Source: Cellvibrionales bacterium UBA1969 (GTDB taxonomy: Bacteria > Pseudomonadota > Gammaproteobacteria > Pseudomonadales > UBA7434). Taken from it: a stretch of 64,000 nucleotides of DNA. Below are positions 8,792 through 19,800 of this stretch, one piece after another (within the stretch, counting starts at the first letter, position 1; the number at the start of each line of letters is the position of its first letter). Under the pieces are notes generated by a model. The model was not told where the DNA came from, ran no database searches, and saw nothing but the letters and a program-made list of their open reading frames with translations. A program made the translations under genes and the position numbers. The DNA is taken from positions 7,478 through 71,477 of the forward strand of contig DDDX01000060.1 of assembly GCA_002339085.1 (NCBI GenBank), given 5' to 3'.

Positions 8792-10471
8792 TTATTTATC
8801 GTCCATTTTTGCTTTAATTAGATCACCAATAGTCGTGGCTGTTGCCGCAGGCGCCGGCTCTGCATCGCGGTGCTGACGCATAGCCTCCTGCTCTTGATCA
8901 GCATCTTTGGCTTTCAATGAAAGACTCAAAGTGCGATTTTTACGATCGACATTCAAAACCTTCAATTCAAGCTCTTGGCCTTCTTTCAATACGGTTTTAG
9001 CATCTTCAACTTTATCGCGAGAAATTTCAGACGCTTTCAAGATACCTTCAATGTCATCACCTAAGTCAATTACAGCGGCTTTAATATCCACTGATTTGAC
9101 AGTGCCCTTAACAATTTTACCTTTGTCGTTATCCGCAACAAATTCCGAGAATGGATCTTCCTCTAATTGTTTTACGCCTAATGAGATGCGCTCTCTTTCG
9201 GAGTCAATAGCTAAGATAACAGTTTCTATCTCATCACCCTTATTGTAAGAACGAACAGCCTCTTCACCGGCTTCAGTCCATGAGATATCCGACAGGTGAA
9301 CTAAGCCATCAATATTGCCTGTTAATCCAATAAAGATACCGAAGTCAGTGATGGATTTAATGGTGCCCGAGATCTTGTCACCTTTTGCATGCTCAGAACC
9401 GAAGGCATCCCAAGGATTTTGTTGGCATTGCTTAATCCCCAAAGAAATTCGACGACGCTCCTCATCAATATCAAGAATCATCACATCCACTTCATCACCT
9501 AAGTTGACGATCTTAGAGGGATGAACATTTTTGTTGGTCCAGTCCATTTCAGAAACGTGAACCAAACCTTCAACACCCGTCTCAAGCTCGGCAAAACAAC
9601 CATAATCTGTCAGGTTAGTGATTACTCCCTTAACAATGGTGTTTTGTGGGTAGCGACCTTTAATATCGCCCCATGGATCTTCACCTAATTGTTTCAAGCC
9701 CAGAGAAACCCGGTTTTTCTCGCGATCAAACTTCAAGACTTTAACTTCTATTTCGTCGCCAACATTGACGATCTCACTCGGATGCTTGATACGCTTCCAA
9801 GCCATATCAGTAATGTGAAGTAGACCATCAATTCCGCCGAGATCAACGAAAGCACCGTAGTCAGTTAGATTTTTAACCACACCGGTGACACGTTGGCCCT
9901 CCTCAAGATTCTCAAGTAACTGATCACGCTCAACACTGTTCGCTTGTTCCATGACGGCACGACGAGAAACCACGACATTATTTCGTTTTTCGTCAAGCTT
10001 GATGACTTTTAATTCTAACGGCTTGCCTTCAAGGTGACTGGTATCACGTATCGGTCTAACGTCAACCAGTGAACCCGGCAAGAAAGCGCGAATGGTTTTG
10101 ACATCAACCGTGAAACCGCCTTTGACTTTACCGTTTATAACACCGGTAATAATTTCTTCTGCTTCAAACGCCTGCTCAAGCACTTTCCAGGCTTCGGCGC
10201 GTTTAGCTTTTTCGCGTGAAAGTTTTGTCTCACCGAAACCATCTTCTACGGCTTCTAGGGCGACTTGAACCATGTCACCGATTGCCACAGTAATCTCACC
10301 ATTTTCATCAAAGAATTGGCTGCGTGGAATAACCCCTTCTGATTTTAGGCCAGCATGGACTGTGACCCAATCATTATCAATATCAAGAACGACACCGGTA
10401 ATGATGGCACCAGGGTGCATTTCAATTGTTTTTAAACTTTCTTCGAATAAATCTGCAAAGCTTTCGCTCAT
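8792..10471 (-). CDS. rpsA: 30S ribosomal protein S1
   Basis: A protein of 559 residues (E. coli 557) with six consecutive S1 RNA-binding repeats. Repeats 3-6 are very clear, each with a variant of [20 protein letters not shown] and ending in RxSLGxKQ. S1 unwinds and delivers mRNA to the 30S subunit. The start ATG at 10471 opens [13 protein letters not shown], which is typical. Its position downstream of cmk and upstream of ihfB is conserved. The 5' leader contains a hairpin (10552-10574) that may take part in the known autoregulation of S1 genes. Confidence 0.97.
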   Translation of the reverse strand: MSESFADLFEESLKTIEMHPGAIITGVVLDIDNDWVTVHAGLKSEGVIPRSQFFDENGEITVAIGDMVQVALEAVEDGFGETKLSREKAKRAEAWKVLEQAFEAEEIITGVINGKVKGGFTVDVKTIRAFLPGSLVDVRPIRDTSHLEGKPLELKVIKLDEKRNNVVVSRRAVMEQANSVERDQLLENLEEGQRVTGVVKNLTDYGAFVDLGGIDGLLHITDMAWKRIKHPSEIVNVGDEIEVKVLKFDREKNRVSLGLKQLGEDPWGDIKGRYPQNTIVKGVITNLTDYGCFAELETGVEGLVHVSEMDWTNKNVHPSKIVNLGDEVDVMILDIDEERRRISLGIKQCQQNPWDAFGSEHAKGDKISGTIKSITDFGIFIGLTGNIDGLVHLSDISWTEAGEEAVRSYNKGDEIETVILAIDSERERISLGVKQLEEDPFSEFVADNDKGKIVKGTVKSVDIKAAVIDLGDDIEGILKASEISRDKVEDAKTVLKEGQELELKVLNVDRKNRTLSLSLKAKDADQEQEAMRQHRDAEPAPAATATTIGDLIKAKMDDK

Positions 10472-10551
10472 AGTGAATAAACCTTAGGTAAGACGGTCAG
10501 TAACGCAATTAAATGGACAAAGAAAGCCCAAAATGATGGTTATCTGTCCTA

Positions 10552-10574
10552 TCCATGCAACCAGCGCGCATGGA
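10552..10574. promoter_or_regulatory. Stem-loop in the rpsA upstream region
   Basis: TCCATGC and GCATGGA (7 bp) enclose a 9-nt loop about 80 nt upstream of the rpsA start. It sits in the 259-bp gap between cmk and rpsA, where the rpsA promoter and leader must lie. S1 genes are autoregulated through leader structures in other Gammaproteobacteria; a role for this hairpin is inference. Confidence 0.35.
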
Positions 10575-10730
10575 GCAGTCAATAAATGTCAGTTAACGGC
10601 GTGCTGGCAAAATTACCGATTAACTAACGCTAGGTTGAAACTCAACGCAAACACCACACAGTGAAAGAGCTGAACTATATTGATTTATTTCAATATAGAT
10701 TTTAAATTACATTATTTTCAATCACTTAAT

Positions 10731-11432
10731 CTAGATCAGTAATCGACTTTTTGCCTCACTGATGATCGTTTCACACACTTGATCAATACTTAGTGCGGTG
10801 CTATCAACAATCAAGGCATCCTCTGCAGGGCACAATGGTGACACGGAGCGACCCATATCGGCTCGATCTCGAGCCCCTATTGCCTCAGTAAGGCGCGCGA
10901 GGTTACCACTTTGGCCGTTCTCGAGCAACTGTTTATAGCGCCGTTTTGCCCTTTCTGCCACAGAAGCCGTTAAATAGATTTTTAACGGCGCATGCTTAAA
11001 CACCACTGTTCCCATGTCTCGGCCGTCAGCTACCAAGCCCGGTAACTCAGCAAATGCCCGCTGCCGAGCGAGCAAGGCCAACCTTGCCGAGGCGATGACA
11101 GCCACTTTCGAGGCTGCCATACCGACATCTTCTGAACGAAGTTCGGCTGTGACATCATCACCTTCAAGAAAAGCCCGGATACCCTTTTGACCAGCAGCCG
11201 AGGCAAATTGAACATCTAAGGCACTGGCCATGACCTCTATAGCGGCCTCATTGTCAAGCGCGACATGATGATTGATGGCTGATAATGCGAGCAGGCGATA
11301 CAACATGCCACTGTCAAGCAAATGCCACGACAAGGTTTCAGCAATCTGCTTACAAACGGCACCCTTGCCCGCTCCGCCGGGACCATCGACCGTAATAATA
11401 GGCACTGATTTCGTCATAGCCGTCTCAATCAC
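10731..11432 (-). CDS. cmk: Cytidylate kinase
   Basis: Phosphorylates CMP/dCMP with ATP. The P-loop DGPGGAGKGAV lies near residue 16. DGRDMGTVVF (CMP-binding and Asp residues) and RxxxR segments in the lid (RAKRRYKQL, ARDRADMGRS) follow. The length of about 230 residues is normal. The start may be GTG 11432, which lies 4 nt after the aroA stop and suggests translational coupling, or ATG 11417, which gives a protein closer to the usual N-terminus. The gene belongs to the aroA-cmk-rpsA arrangement. Confidence 0.94.
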   Translation of the reverse strand: MIETAMTKSVPIITVDGPGGAGKGAVCKQIAETLSWHLLDSGMLYRLLALSAINHHVALDNEAAIEVMASALDVQFASAAGQKGIRAFLEGDDVTAELRSEDVGMAASKVAVIASARLALLARQRAFAELPGLVADGRDMGTVVFKHAPLKIYLTASVAERAKRRYKQLLENGQSGNLARLTEAIGARDRADMGRSVSPLCPAEDALIVDSTALSIDQVCETIISEAKSRLLI

Positions 11433-11436
11433 TCAC

Positions 11437-12762
11437 TCAAGCTTCTACTATTAATTGAAAACCCACCGAGCGTGCTAAACTGGCAAAATTAGGAAATGAA
11501 GTGGCGACATTATCGCACTCATGAATGACGATCTTCGATGACGAGCGTAAACTGGCCACAGCAAATGCCATGGCGATGCGGTGATCATCATGGCTTTGAA
11601 CGTCAACTTGCTCATGCCCTACGCCCAAACACCCTCCTTTTATTATTGCACCATCGGTAGTGCCCTTAGCCTCAATCCCAAGCGCCACTAGACCATCAAC
11701 CATCGCCTGAATTCGATCGCTCTCTTTGACACGCAGCTCTTCAGCATCAGTTAAAACCGTTGTACCTGCAGCACAAGCCGCTGCAATAAATAAAACCGGA
11801 AACTCATCAATCGCTAAAGGTACCAGCTGTTCGGGAATATCGATACCCACTAAAGGCGCGTATTGAATTCGAATATCAGCCACCGGTTCACCACCAACAA
11901 GATGTTCATTGCTAAGACTGATATTGGCACCCATTAATTCAAGAATCTGAATCACACCAGTTCGGGTAGGGTTTAAACCCACGTGCCTTAGGATAAGGTC
12001 AGAGTCAGGCACGATCGATGCAGCCACCATAAAAAATGCCGCTGAAGAAATGTCAGCCGGAATATCGATGGTAGTTGCTTTTAATTGGCCACCGCCTGTC
12101 AAACGGGTACAGGCACCATCACGACTTAAGCTATAACCCATGCCCGCCAGCATGCGCTCAGTATGATCGCGTGTAGGGGCCGGTTCAGTCGTTGAGGTTT
12201 CCCCCTCTGCATAAATACCGGCCAATAAGACGCATGACTTCACCTGCGCACTAGCCATCGGCAAGTCGTAATCAATACCTTTTAATGTCGCGCCCCCATT
12301 CAATGTTATCGGAGGGCGGCCTTGCTCAGCCGTTTCAATATCAGCACCCATTAAGCGCAGAGGGTCTGCCACGCGACCCATCGGCCGCGTAGACAAGGAG
12401 CTGTCGCCTTTCAAAGTGACAGAAAAGCGTTGACCAGCTAATAAACCCGCAAGCAATCGCATAGAGGTGCCAGAATTACCTAAATAAAGTGCCTCTTTGG
12501 GAGCTTTTAACCCATTCATTCCTACGCCATGAACGATAACATGACCGTTTTCAGGACCTTCAATATTGACACCCATCGCTCTAAATGCAGCTAAGGTTGC
12601 CAAGGCATCTTCGCCCTCTAAAAACCCTTTGATCTCTGTTTTTCCATCAGCGAGTGAGCCAAACATAATGGAACGATGGGAGATAGATTTATCGCCAGGC
12701 ACGCGGATATCGCCAACTAATGAATTTTGCTCTGGCAAATTTGACCCTGTAATAAACTTCAC
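11437..12762 (-). CDS. aroA: 3-phosphoshikimate 1-carboxyvinyltransferase (EPSP synthase)
   Basis: Joins shikimate-3-phosphate and PEP in the shikimate pathway. Visible motifs are VPGDKSISHRS (substrate Lys), LGNSGTSMRLLAG (PEP site with Gly retained), LSTRPMGR and ASAQVKS. The SAQxK pattern fits the class II-like, Bacillus/Pseudomonas type. The 441-residue length is normal. The start is GTG 12762 with AGGAAA about 8 nt upstream. In P. aeruginosa aroA is fused to tyrA; here they are separate genes 53 nt apart. Confidence 0.96.
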   Translation of the reverse strand: MKFITGSNLPEQNSLVGDIRVPGDKSISHRSIMFGSLADGKTEIKGFLEGEDALATLAAFRAMGVNIEGPENGHVIVHGVGMNGLKAPKEALYLGNSGTSMRLLAGLLAGQRFSVTLKGDSSLSTRPMGRVADPLRLMGADIETAEQGRPPITLNGGATLKGIDYDLPMASAQVKSCVLLAGIYAEGETSTTEPAPTRDHTERMLAGMGYSLSRDGACTRLTGGGQLKATTIDIPADISSAAFFMVAASIVPDSDLILRHVGLNPTRTGVIQILELMGANISLSNEHLVGGEPVADIRIQYAPLVGIDIPEQLVPLAIDEFPVLFIAAACAAGTTVLTDAEELRVKESDRIQAMVDGLVALGIEAKGTTDGAIIKGGCLGVGHEQVDVQSHDDHRIAMAFAVASLRSSSKIVIHECDNVATSFPNFASLARSVGFQLIVEA

Positions 12763-12815
12763 ACTAATGTTTCCTAAATAATTAAATAATTTACACCCAT
12801 AATACCGACTATTGC

Positions 12816-13724
12816 TTAACGCTTAGACTGATCACTTCTTGCCGCTAAAGCAGCAACAAATTTATCGCGTGAGTGCTTAACATCAGTAAAGATATCTTCC
12901 AAACCTTGACCATCTTCGGCCGCTATTAAGGCACGCAAATGCAGCACTTGCTGTTCAAAACCATCGAGAGCATGCGTCAATTCTTTCTTGTTAGCCAATA
13001 AAATTTCCCGCCACATTCTCGGCTCAGAACTTGCGATACGGGTAAAATCGCGCAAGCCACCAGCGGCAAAATTGAATACGTCTAATGCATCATCTGCGGC
13101 CGTCAACTGCGCCACAATGGCATAGGCTAAAAAGTGTGGCAAATGGCTGGTCAGCGCTAAAATACGGTCATGATCTTCTACCGACATGGCCGACACCACC
13201 GCACCGACTGCCTGCCAGAGCTGACTGACTTTCGCCAGTAAGCCGGCATCTGTAGCCTGAACAGCATCCGCCTGATTAATAAGAATCACGCGATGATTCT
13301 GGTACAGATCAACGTTAGCCGCCGCCACACCACTGCGCTCTGAACCGGCAATGGGGTGACCTAAAATAGCATTCGGAGGTATAGAACCAAAATGCGCAGT
13401 CAAACTGCCAGCAATATTCCCTTTTACACTGGCAACATCCGTCACCGCTGTTGTAACGGGCACTTGTTCTAACACCTGCTGCATCACTGACTCAGCTAAA
13501 ATAGTTGGCGTTGCCACCACCACACAATCAGCGTCCGCTAAGGCCGCTGATAAATCACTTTTCGCCTCATCGATAACACCATTAGCCAAAGCCGATTGTA
13601 AAGTGGCATCGGTTCGACTCCAGCCGACTACGGTACCTACAACACCGGCTTGTTTAGCCGCCAGCGCTAACGAGCCGCCCATCAAACCCACGCCTAAAAT
13701 TACTAATCGCTCAAAGATAATCAT
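12816..13724 (-). CDS. tyrA: Prephenate dehydrogenase (or arogenate/prephenate dehydrogenase)
   Basis: NAD-dependent oxidative decarboxylation of prephenate towards tyrosine. The N-terminal Rossmann motif is VILGVGLMGGSLA. TDVASVKG, the catalytic region GHPIAGSERSG and the helical LTSHLPHFLAYA segment of the dimerisation half follow. The length of 302 residues is a monofunctional form without a chorismate mutase or ACT domain. GAGG lies about 11 nt before the ATG. It sits between hisC and aroA, as in the Pseudomonas aromatic amino-acid block. Confidence 0.93.
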   Translation of the reverse strand: MIIFERLVILGVGLMGGSLALAAKQAGVVGTVVGWSRTDATLQSALANGVIDEAKSDLSAALADADCVVVATPTILAESVMQQVLEQVPVTTAVTDVASVKGNIAGSLTAHFGSIPPNAILGHPIAGSERSGVAAANVDLYQNHRVILINQADAVQATDAGLLAKVSQLWQAVGAVVSAMSVEDHDRILALTSHLPHFLAYAIVAQLTAADDALDVFNFAAGGLRDFTRIASSEPRMWREILLANKKELTHALDGFEQQVLHLRALIAAEDGQGLEDIFTDVKHSRDKFVAALAARSDQSKR

Positions 13725-13740
13725 CGTTTTTGTAGACCTC

Positions 13741-14847
13741 TTATTTTGCGTCTAACAACTCTGCCAATGCTTGTAAAAAGAACCTGTTTTCATCTTCTAA
13801 TCCGATACTGACACGCAAGTAATCTGTCATTTGATAATTAGCTAAAGGCCGAACAATCACCCCTTTAGCAAGTAAATCTTGATTTAAAATGGCTGCATCA
13901 TAAGGGCTTTTAAAGGTGACAAAATTTGCCGCTGAATCGATATAGTCTACCCCCAGACTTTGGAACCCCTCGCTTAATTGCCGCATACCTTGATTATTGT
14001 ATGCCACGGAAGAGTCAAGATAGGCGGAATCTGCCAATGCAGCTTGTGCCGCGGCTAAGGAAACAGAGCTAACATTAAATGGCTGACGCACGCGATTCAT
14101 CGCATCGGCGATAGCCGGATCAGAAACCGAATAGCCCACTCGTAAACCACCGAGGCCGTAAGCTTTAGAGAAGGTTCGGGTCACAATAAGGTTGGGATAT
14201 TTTTTTTGTAAAGCAATACCATCAGGGTAATTCGGATTATCAATATACTCACAGTAAGCCTCATCTAAGACCACTAGAACCGATGATGGCAACCCTTCCA
14301 GTAAGGCCAGCAATTCTTCATATGTCGCATAAGTACCGGTTGGGTTGTTTGGATTGGCTAGATAAATAACCCGAGTATTTTCTAATGCGGCTGCATTCAT
14401 AGCAGCTAGATCGTGACCGTAATCCAGAGCCGGCACTTCAATAGTAGCAGCACCACTGCGGGCGATAGCTAAGCCATACACCAAAAAAGCATACTGCGAA
14501 ACAACAGCCGAGCAATGCTGATCGAGATAAGCACTTGCAATGAGCTCAAGAATATCGTTTGAGCCACAACCCAAGGTAATGCAGTACGCTTCAACTTGAT
14601 GCATTTCAGCCAATATTTGCTTTAGATAATAGCCATTGGCATCGGGGTAACGGTTAACTTCTTGTCCTGCCTGATTGATTGCTGCTATTACTGCAGCAGA
14701 AGGACCGCGAGGATTCTCATTACTGGCCAGCTTGACAAATTTTTCAATTCCCAACTCGCGCTGTGCTTGTTCAACAGGCTTACCTGCCTGATAAGGCTGC
14801 ATCGATTGTACTTGTGGACGGGCTAATTCAATAAATGACGGTTTCAT
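13741..14847 (-). CDS. hisC: Histidinol-phosphate/aromatic aminotransferase
   Basis: A fold-type I PLP enzyme of 368 residues. The substrate loop KLASNENPRGPS is typical of HisC, YLANPNNPTGT binds PLP, VVLDEAYCEY supplies the Asp, and TFSKAYGLGGLRVGY contains the PLP lysine. Because it lies between pheA and tyrA and not in a his operon, it corresponds to the HisC2 paralogue, which is thought to act mainly on aromatic keto acids. That role is inferred from position. ATG 14847 is the start. Confidence 0.93.
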   Translation of the reverse strand: MKPSFIELARPQVQSMQPYQAGKPVEQAQRELGIEKFVKLASNENPRGPSAAVIAAINQAGQEVNRYPDANGYYLKQILAEMHQVEAYCITLGCGSNDILELIASAYLDQHCSAVVSQYAFLVYGLAIARSGAATIEVPALDYGHDLAAMNAAALENTRVIYLANPNNPTGTYATYEELLALLEGLPSSVLVVLDEAYCEYIDNPNYPDGIALQKKYPNLIVTRTFSKAYGLGGLRVGYSVSDPAIADAMNRVRQPFNVSSVSLAAAQAALADSAYLDSSVAYNNQGMRQLSEGFQSLGVDYIDSAANFVTFKSPYDAAILNQDLLAKGVIVRPLANYQMTDYLRVSIGLEDENRFFLQALAELLDAK

Positions 14848-14894
14848 GATGATTTAAACTATATCAGTAGTGAAGAAATACACTCGCGGCACAA

Positions 14895-16004
14895 CTAAAT
14901 AACGGCCGCAGGGTAAGAGCCCAGCACTTTCACAAAAGAGGACTGTTCTGAAATTGAGCGAATGACTCGCTGCACGGCCTCGTCATTATGATGACCGTGG
15001 AACTCCATGAAAAAAACATAGGCCCAATTTTCGGTACGCGACGGACGGGTCTCTATGCGTGTTAAGCTAATTCCCTCCTCTTCCAAGGGCGACAAGAGTT
15101 TGAATAAGGCGCCGGGGACATTCCGTGTAGATACCACTAGCGAGGTTTTATCATCGCCGCTGGCAGGCACTTCGTCGGGCGCCACCACTAAGAAGCGCGT
15201 CGTATTGTCCGCATAATCCTGAATATTCGACGCCATATGAACAAGATCATAATGTTCTGCCGCAAGCTCACCTGCAATCGCGGCAATACTGTCATCTGCG
15301 GCGGCCATTTTAGCCGCCTCGCCATTTGAGCTAACAGAAATCAATTCTATCTGAGGATAATTTTGCTGTAGCCACTGCTTTGATTGCGCGATGGCCTGCT
15401 GATGCGCGCAAATCTTAGTAATCTTGGCAGGATCAGCCGAGGGCTTAATCAATAAATGTAATACGATCGGCAGCACCAACTCACCGCAAATTTTGAGTGA
15501 CGAATTAATGAAATTATCGAGGGTATGGGTTACCATACCCTCGGTTGAGTTCTCAACCGGCACCACGCCATAATCACAGACTTTTTTCTCAACCGAATCA
15601 AACACTGCAGAAATGTTGGCAACCGGATGAGTCAGTACAGCATGACCAAAATGTTTCAGCGCAGCAGCTTGAGTAAAGGTGCCTGCCGGGCCTAAATAGG
15701 CAACGTCCATCGGCTTTTCTAATGCCAAACAAACAGACATCACTTCTCTAAAAATTCGCGCCACATCTTTACCATCAAGTGGACCTTCATTGCGCTCAAT
15801 GACTTTTCGAAGCACCTGAGCCTCTCGCTCAGGTCGATAAAACAAACTGGCATTACTTTGCTTAGAATCAAGATCGCGCAACTTAACACTAGCCACTCGC
15901 TGGGCACAATCGGCCCGCTGATTCAATAACAGCTGTAGCTGCTGATCGATTTGATCGATCTCAGCCCGCAAATTCTCTAAACTATCGACGCTTTCTTTAC
16001 TCAT
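14895..16004 (-). CDS. pheA: Bifunctional chorismate mutase/prephenate dehydratase (P-protein)
   Basis: Converts chorismate to phenylpyruvate. Residues about 5-90 form an AroQ chorismate mutase (LRAEIDQIDQQLQLLLNQRA, with YRPEREAQVL). The prephenate dehydratase domain starts at VAYLGPAGTFT and contains VPVENSTEG. A C-terminal ACT domain has LFKLLSPLEEEGISLTRIETRPSR, in which the usual ESRP feedback motif appears as ETRP. ATG 16004 was chosen because it opens directly into the mutase helix; an in-frame TTG at 16019 is weaker. Confidence 0.95.
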   Translation of the reverse strand: MSKESVDSLENLRAEIDQIDQQLQLLLNQRADCAQRVASVKLRDLDSKQSNASLFYRPEREAQVLRKVIERNEGPLDGKDVARIFREVMSVCLALEKPMDVAYLGPAGTFTQAAALKHFGHAVLTHPVANISAVFDSVEKKVCDYGVVPVENSTEGMVTHTLDNFINSSLKICGELVLPIVLHLLIKPSADPAKITKICAHQQAIAQSKQWLQQNYPQIELISVSSNGEAAKMAAADDSIAAIAGELAAEHYDLVHMASNIQDYADNTTRFLVVAPDEVPASGDDKTSLVVSTRNVPGALFKLLSPLEEEGISLTRIETRPSRTENWAYVFFMEFHGHHNDEAVQRVIRSISEQSSFVKVLGSYPAAVI

Positions 16005-16042
16005 GATATCAACACGCAAGGCTATCGCTAATTAAAAAAAAA

Positions 16043-17122
16043 CTATCCATTCTGTTTGGCAAAATCCGCCATAAACGCCACTAAGGCATCAACTGCTGCC
16101 TCAGACACTGCATTGTAAATTGACGCTCGCATACCACCAACCGAACGATGGCCTTTCAAATTAAGCAAGCCAGCTTCTTCCGACTGTTTTAAGAATAACT
16201 TATCGAGCGCATCATCAGCCAGCATAAACGGCACGTTCATTGATGAACGACTCACCGGCTCAACTGGGTTGGCATAAAAATCGTTAGTATCTATAAACTC
16301 GTATAACTTGCTCGCTTTTCGCTGATTCATTTCAGCTATTGCCGTCAAACCACCGATTTGTTTAATCCATTTAAATACTAGGCCAGCCATATACCAGCCA
16401 TAAGCAGGCGGCGTATTAGACATGGAGCCTGCGTCAGCATGTACCTGATAATTAAGCATTGAGGGCGTCATATCACTAGCATTACCCAGCAAGTCTTTTC
16501 GAACTATTACAATGGTTAGGCCAGATGGACCGATATTTTTTTGGGCGCCGGCATAAATAACGCCAAACTTGTCGACCTCAATAGGTCGCGACAATATCGT
16601 GGAAGACATATCAGCAACCACAGGCATTGATACTTCTGGCGTCCAAAAAAATTCAACCCCACCAATAGTTTCATTAGGCGTAAAATGCAGATAAGCGGCA
16701 TCTTTATCTATATTCCAACTATCAAAAGCCGGTATAGATGAAAAATTATCGTCTTCACTGCTAGCAACTACATTTACATCGCAGTATCGACCCGCCTCCT
16801 TAATAGCCTTTTTTGACCACTGGCCGGTATTGACGTAATTTGCTCGCGACTTACCGTTTAATAAATTCAATGGCACTGCAGAGAACTGCTGGCTAGCGCC
16901 TCCCTGTAAAAACAGCACCGCGTAGTCGTCTGAAATACCCATTATATCTCGTAAATCAGCTTCCGCAGCCTCGGCAATCCCGACAAACTCCCCGCTGCGA
17001 TGGCTCATCTCCATCACCGACAAGCCTTTTTGCTGCCAATCGAGAAATTCATTTTGTGCTTGTAATAAAACAGCCTCGGGTAATGCAGCCGGGCCTGCAC
17101 AAAAATTATAAAGACGATTCAT
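16043..17122 (-). CDS. serC: Phosphoserine aminotransferase
   Basis: Transaminates 3-phosphohydroxypyruvate to phosphoserine, and the related intermediate in pyridoxal phosphate synthesis. The N-terminus RLYNFCAGPAALP is highly typical. MEMSHRSGEF and LFLQGGASQQFSAVPLNL build the active site, and AGAQKNIGPSG contains the PLP lysine. The 359-residue length is normal. ATG 17122 is the start. It lies 56 nt after gyrA, in the conserved gyrA-serC-pheA order. Confidence 0.97.
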   Translation of the reverse strand: MNRLYNFCAGPAALPEAVLLQAQNEFLDWQQKGLSVMEMSHRSGEFVGIAEAAEADLRDIMGISDDYAVLFLQGGASQQFSAVPLNLLNGKSRANYVNTGQWSKKAIKEAGRYCDVNVVASSEDDNFSSIPAFDSWNIDKDAAYLHFTPNETIGGVEFFWTPEVSMPVVADMSSTILSRPIEVDKFGVIYAGAQKNIGPSGLTIVIVRKDLLGNASDMTPSMLNYQVHADAGSMSNTPPAYGWYMAGLVFKWIKQIGGLTAIAEMNQRKASKLYEFIDTNDFYANPVEPVSRSSMNVPFMLADDALDKLFLKQSEEAGLLNLKGHRSVGGMRASIYNAVSEAAVDALVAFMADFAKQNG

Positions 17123-17178
17123 TGATCACTATTCTCCAATTAAAATTTAACTGCTAATAAAATAACACAGGACCAGCA

Positions 17179-19800
17179 TTAATCCGTTTGATTAGCATTT
17201 GTATCTTTACTGACGCTAGCATCTTTAGAGTCCATCCCATCAACAGCACCATTCTCACCATCAAGGTCGTCTTCTGGTTCATCAATGCGAGCAACATTCA
17301 CTAACAACTCGCCTTCTTTAAGACGAATAACTCTAACGCCTTGCGTATTTCTTCCTAATTCAGAAATCTCGTCAGTATGGCAGCGGACTAAAGTTCCCTG
17401 ATCACTGATTAACATCATTTGTTCACCAGGGACCACTTGTATAGCACCCACTAATTGACCGTTACGATGAGAGGTTTGCATACCAATGACGCCGCGGTTA
17501 CCCCGACCCTTGACCGGAAACTCGTCCATCGATGTTCGCTTACCATAACCATTTTCACTGACCGTCAGCACACGACCCTCAGGTTTAGGGATCATTAAAC
17601 TAATCAGTCGCTGGCCTTCATCTAGCCGTATACCACGAACCCCTCTTGCAGTTCTACCCATTGCTCTGACCGCCGACTCCTCAAACCGAGCTGCTTTACC
17701 AGCACTACTAATCAACACCACATCTGACTGGCCATCAGTAATGGCTGTGCCAATGAGCACATCACCTTCATCTAACTCCAATGCTCGCAAGCCAACACTT
17801 CGTTGGCGAGCAAAGTCTGTTAAAGCTGTTTTCTTGACGGTACCGTTAGCCGTCGCCATAAAGATATAGTGACCCTCTGTGTATTCAGCGACTGGCAAAA
17901 TGGAAGTAATGCGTTCGCCCTCCTCAAGGGGCAAGAGGTTTATCACGGGTCGACCACGAGAATTTCGGCCTGCTACAGGAATCTGAAACACCTTCAGCCA
18001 GTAGACCTTGCCTACATTAGAAAAAAGTAAAATAGTATTATGTGTGTTGGCGATCAGCAGATGCTCAACAAAATCTTCATCCTTGACTGATGTCGCAGAT
18101 TTACCCATTCCACCACGGCGCTGCGCTTGATAATCATCTAAAGGTTGTGATTTGGCATAGCCACCATGCGAAATAGTTACTACCCGATCTTCTTCTGAAA
18201 TTAAATCTTCAACCGTTAGATCGCGCTTACTGGCAGTAATCTCAGTTCGACGCTCGTCACCAAAGTTCTGAACCAACTCAGCTAATTCTTCACGAATCAC
18301 TGACAGTAAACGGTCAGGGTCACCTAAAATATCCAAATAACCTGAAATCTGCTCTAAGCGTTCGCGATATTCTTCTAGTAATTTCTCATGCTCCATGCCC
18401 GTTAAGCGATGCAAGCGTAATTCTAAAATTGCCTGCGCCTGTATTGGCGATAAATGATAGGCATCATCAATCAAACCAAAGTGAATAGCTAGATCTTCTG
18501 GCCTACTCGCATCTGCGCCGGCGCGATCTAACATATCCATCACTGCGCCCGGCGGCCATGGTTTAGCTATAAGCTTTTCTTTTGCTTCAGCCGGGCTGGG
18601 TGAAGCTTTTATCAAGGCGATGACGGGATCAATATTGGTCAGCGCTATCGCCCAACCCTCAAGTATATGCCCTCTTTCTCGCGCTTTTCTTAACAAATAT
18701 ACGGTTCGACGAGTAACGACTTCGCGGCGATGCTTAATAAAACATTCTAACGTGTCCTTAAGGTTTAATAGTTTAGGCTGGCCATCAACCAAGGCAACAA
18801 TATTGATACCAAAGACACTTTCCAATGAAGTCTGTGAATAGAGGTTGTTAATAACGACCTCGCCTAATTCGCCTCGACGCAACTCGATAACAACTCGCAT
18901 ACCCTCTTTGTCAGACTCATCGCGTAATTCAGAAATGCCTTCAATCTTTTTATCTTTTACTAACTCGGCGATTTTCTCAATTAAACGTGCTTTATTCACC
19001 TGATAGGGCAATTCAGAAACAATAATCGTTTCACGCTTGTTTTTTTCGTCCACCTCTACTTCACAGCGAGCGCGAACATAGATGCGGCCTCGACCGGTTC
19101 GATAAGCTTGAACAATGCCAGCACGTCCATTAATAATGCCTGCGGTCGGAAAGTCTGGTCCTGGTAAATACTCCATCAAGCCATCGACATCTAAGCTAGG
19201 GTCGTCAATTAACGCCAATGTTGCTTTCACAACCTCAACAATATTATGTGGCGGTATATTCGTAGCCATACCCACGGCGATGCCCGAAGAACCATTAACC
19301 AATAAATTTGGCACACGGGTCGGCATCACCTCTGGAATCATTTCTGTGCCATCATAGTTGGGCACATAATCAACCGTATCTTTGTCGAGATCAGCCAGCA
19401 ACTCATGAGCAATTTTTGCCATGCGGATTTCGGTGTATCGCATTGCCGCTGGGGAATCACCATCAATCGAACCGAAGTTTCCTTGGCCATCCACCAACAT
19501 ATAGCGCAAAGAGAAAGGCTGAGCCATTCTAACAATGGTATCGTAAACCGCAGAATCACCGTGTGGATGGTATTTACCAATCACGTCACCAACCACTCGA
19601 GCAGACTTCTTATAGCCCTTATTCCAGTCATTATTCAGCTCATTCATGGCGTGCAATACCCGCCGATGAACAGGCTTTAAACCATCACGAACATCGGGCA
19701 ACGCACGGCCAACAATGACACTCATGGCATAGTCAAGATAAGACTGCTTGAGTTCTTCTTCAATATTAACGGGTAGAATTTCTTTGGCTATCTCACCCAT
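17179..19800 (-). CDS. gyrA: DNA gyrase subunit A
   Basis: ATP-dependent negative supercoiling with GyrB. In this 873-residue protein the quinolone-resistance region is wild-type in pattern ([10 protein letters not shown], Ser83 and Asp87 in E. coli numbering), and the catalytic tyrosine is in AAMRYTEI (Tyr122). The GyrA-box of the C-terminal beta-pinwheel reads QRRGGMGK. The C-terminus ends in an acidic Asp/Asn-rich tail after about residue 840. ATG 19800 is the start. A plausible promoter lies 80-110 nt upstream on the minus strand. Confidence 0.98.
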   Translation of the reverse strand: MGEIAKEILPVNIEEELKQSYLDYAMSVIVGRALPDVRDGLKPVHRRVLHAMNELNNDWNKGYKKSARVVGDVIGKYHPHGDSAVYDTIVRMAQPFSLRYMLVDGQGNFGSIDGDSPAAMRYTEIRMAKIAHELLADLDKDTVDYVPNYDGTEMIPEVMPTRVPNLLVNGSSGIAVGMATNIPPHNIVEVVKATLALIDDPSLDVDGLMEYLPGPDFPTAGIINGRAGIVQAYRTGRGRIYVRARCEVEVDEKNKRETIIVSELPYQVNKARLIEKIAELVKDKKIEGISELRDESDKEGMRVVIELRRGELGEVVINNLYSQTSLESVFGINIVALVDGQPKLLNLKDTLECFIKHRREVVTRRTVYLLRKARERGHILEGWAIALTNIDPVIALIKASPSPAEAKEKLIAKPWPPGAVMDMLDRAGADASRPEDLAIHFGLIDDAYHLSPIQAQAILELRLHRLTGMEHEKLLEEYRERLEQISGYLDILGDPDRLLSVIREELAELVQNFGDERRTEITASKRDLTVEDLISEEDRVVTISHGGYAKSQPLDDYQAQRRGGMGKSATSVKDEDFVEHLLIANTHNTILLFSNVGKVYWLKVFQIPVAGRNSRGRPVINLLPLEEGERITSILPVAEYTEGHYIFMATANGTVKKTALTDFARQRSVGLRALELDEGDVLIGTAITDGQSDVVLISSAGKAARFEESAVRAMGRTARGVRGIRLDEGQRLISLMIPKPEGRVLTVSENGYGKRTSMDEFPVKGRGNRGVIGMQTSHRNGQLVGAIQVVPGEQMMLISDQGTLVRCHTDEISELGRNTQGVRVIRLKEGELLVNVARIDEPEDDLDGENGAVDGMDSKDASVSKDTNANQTD

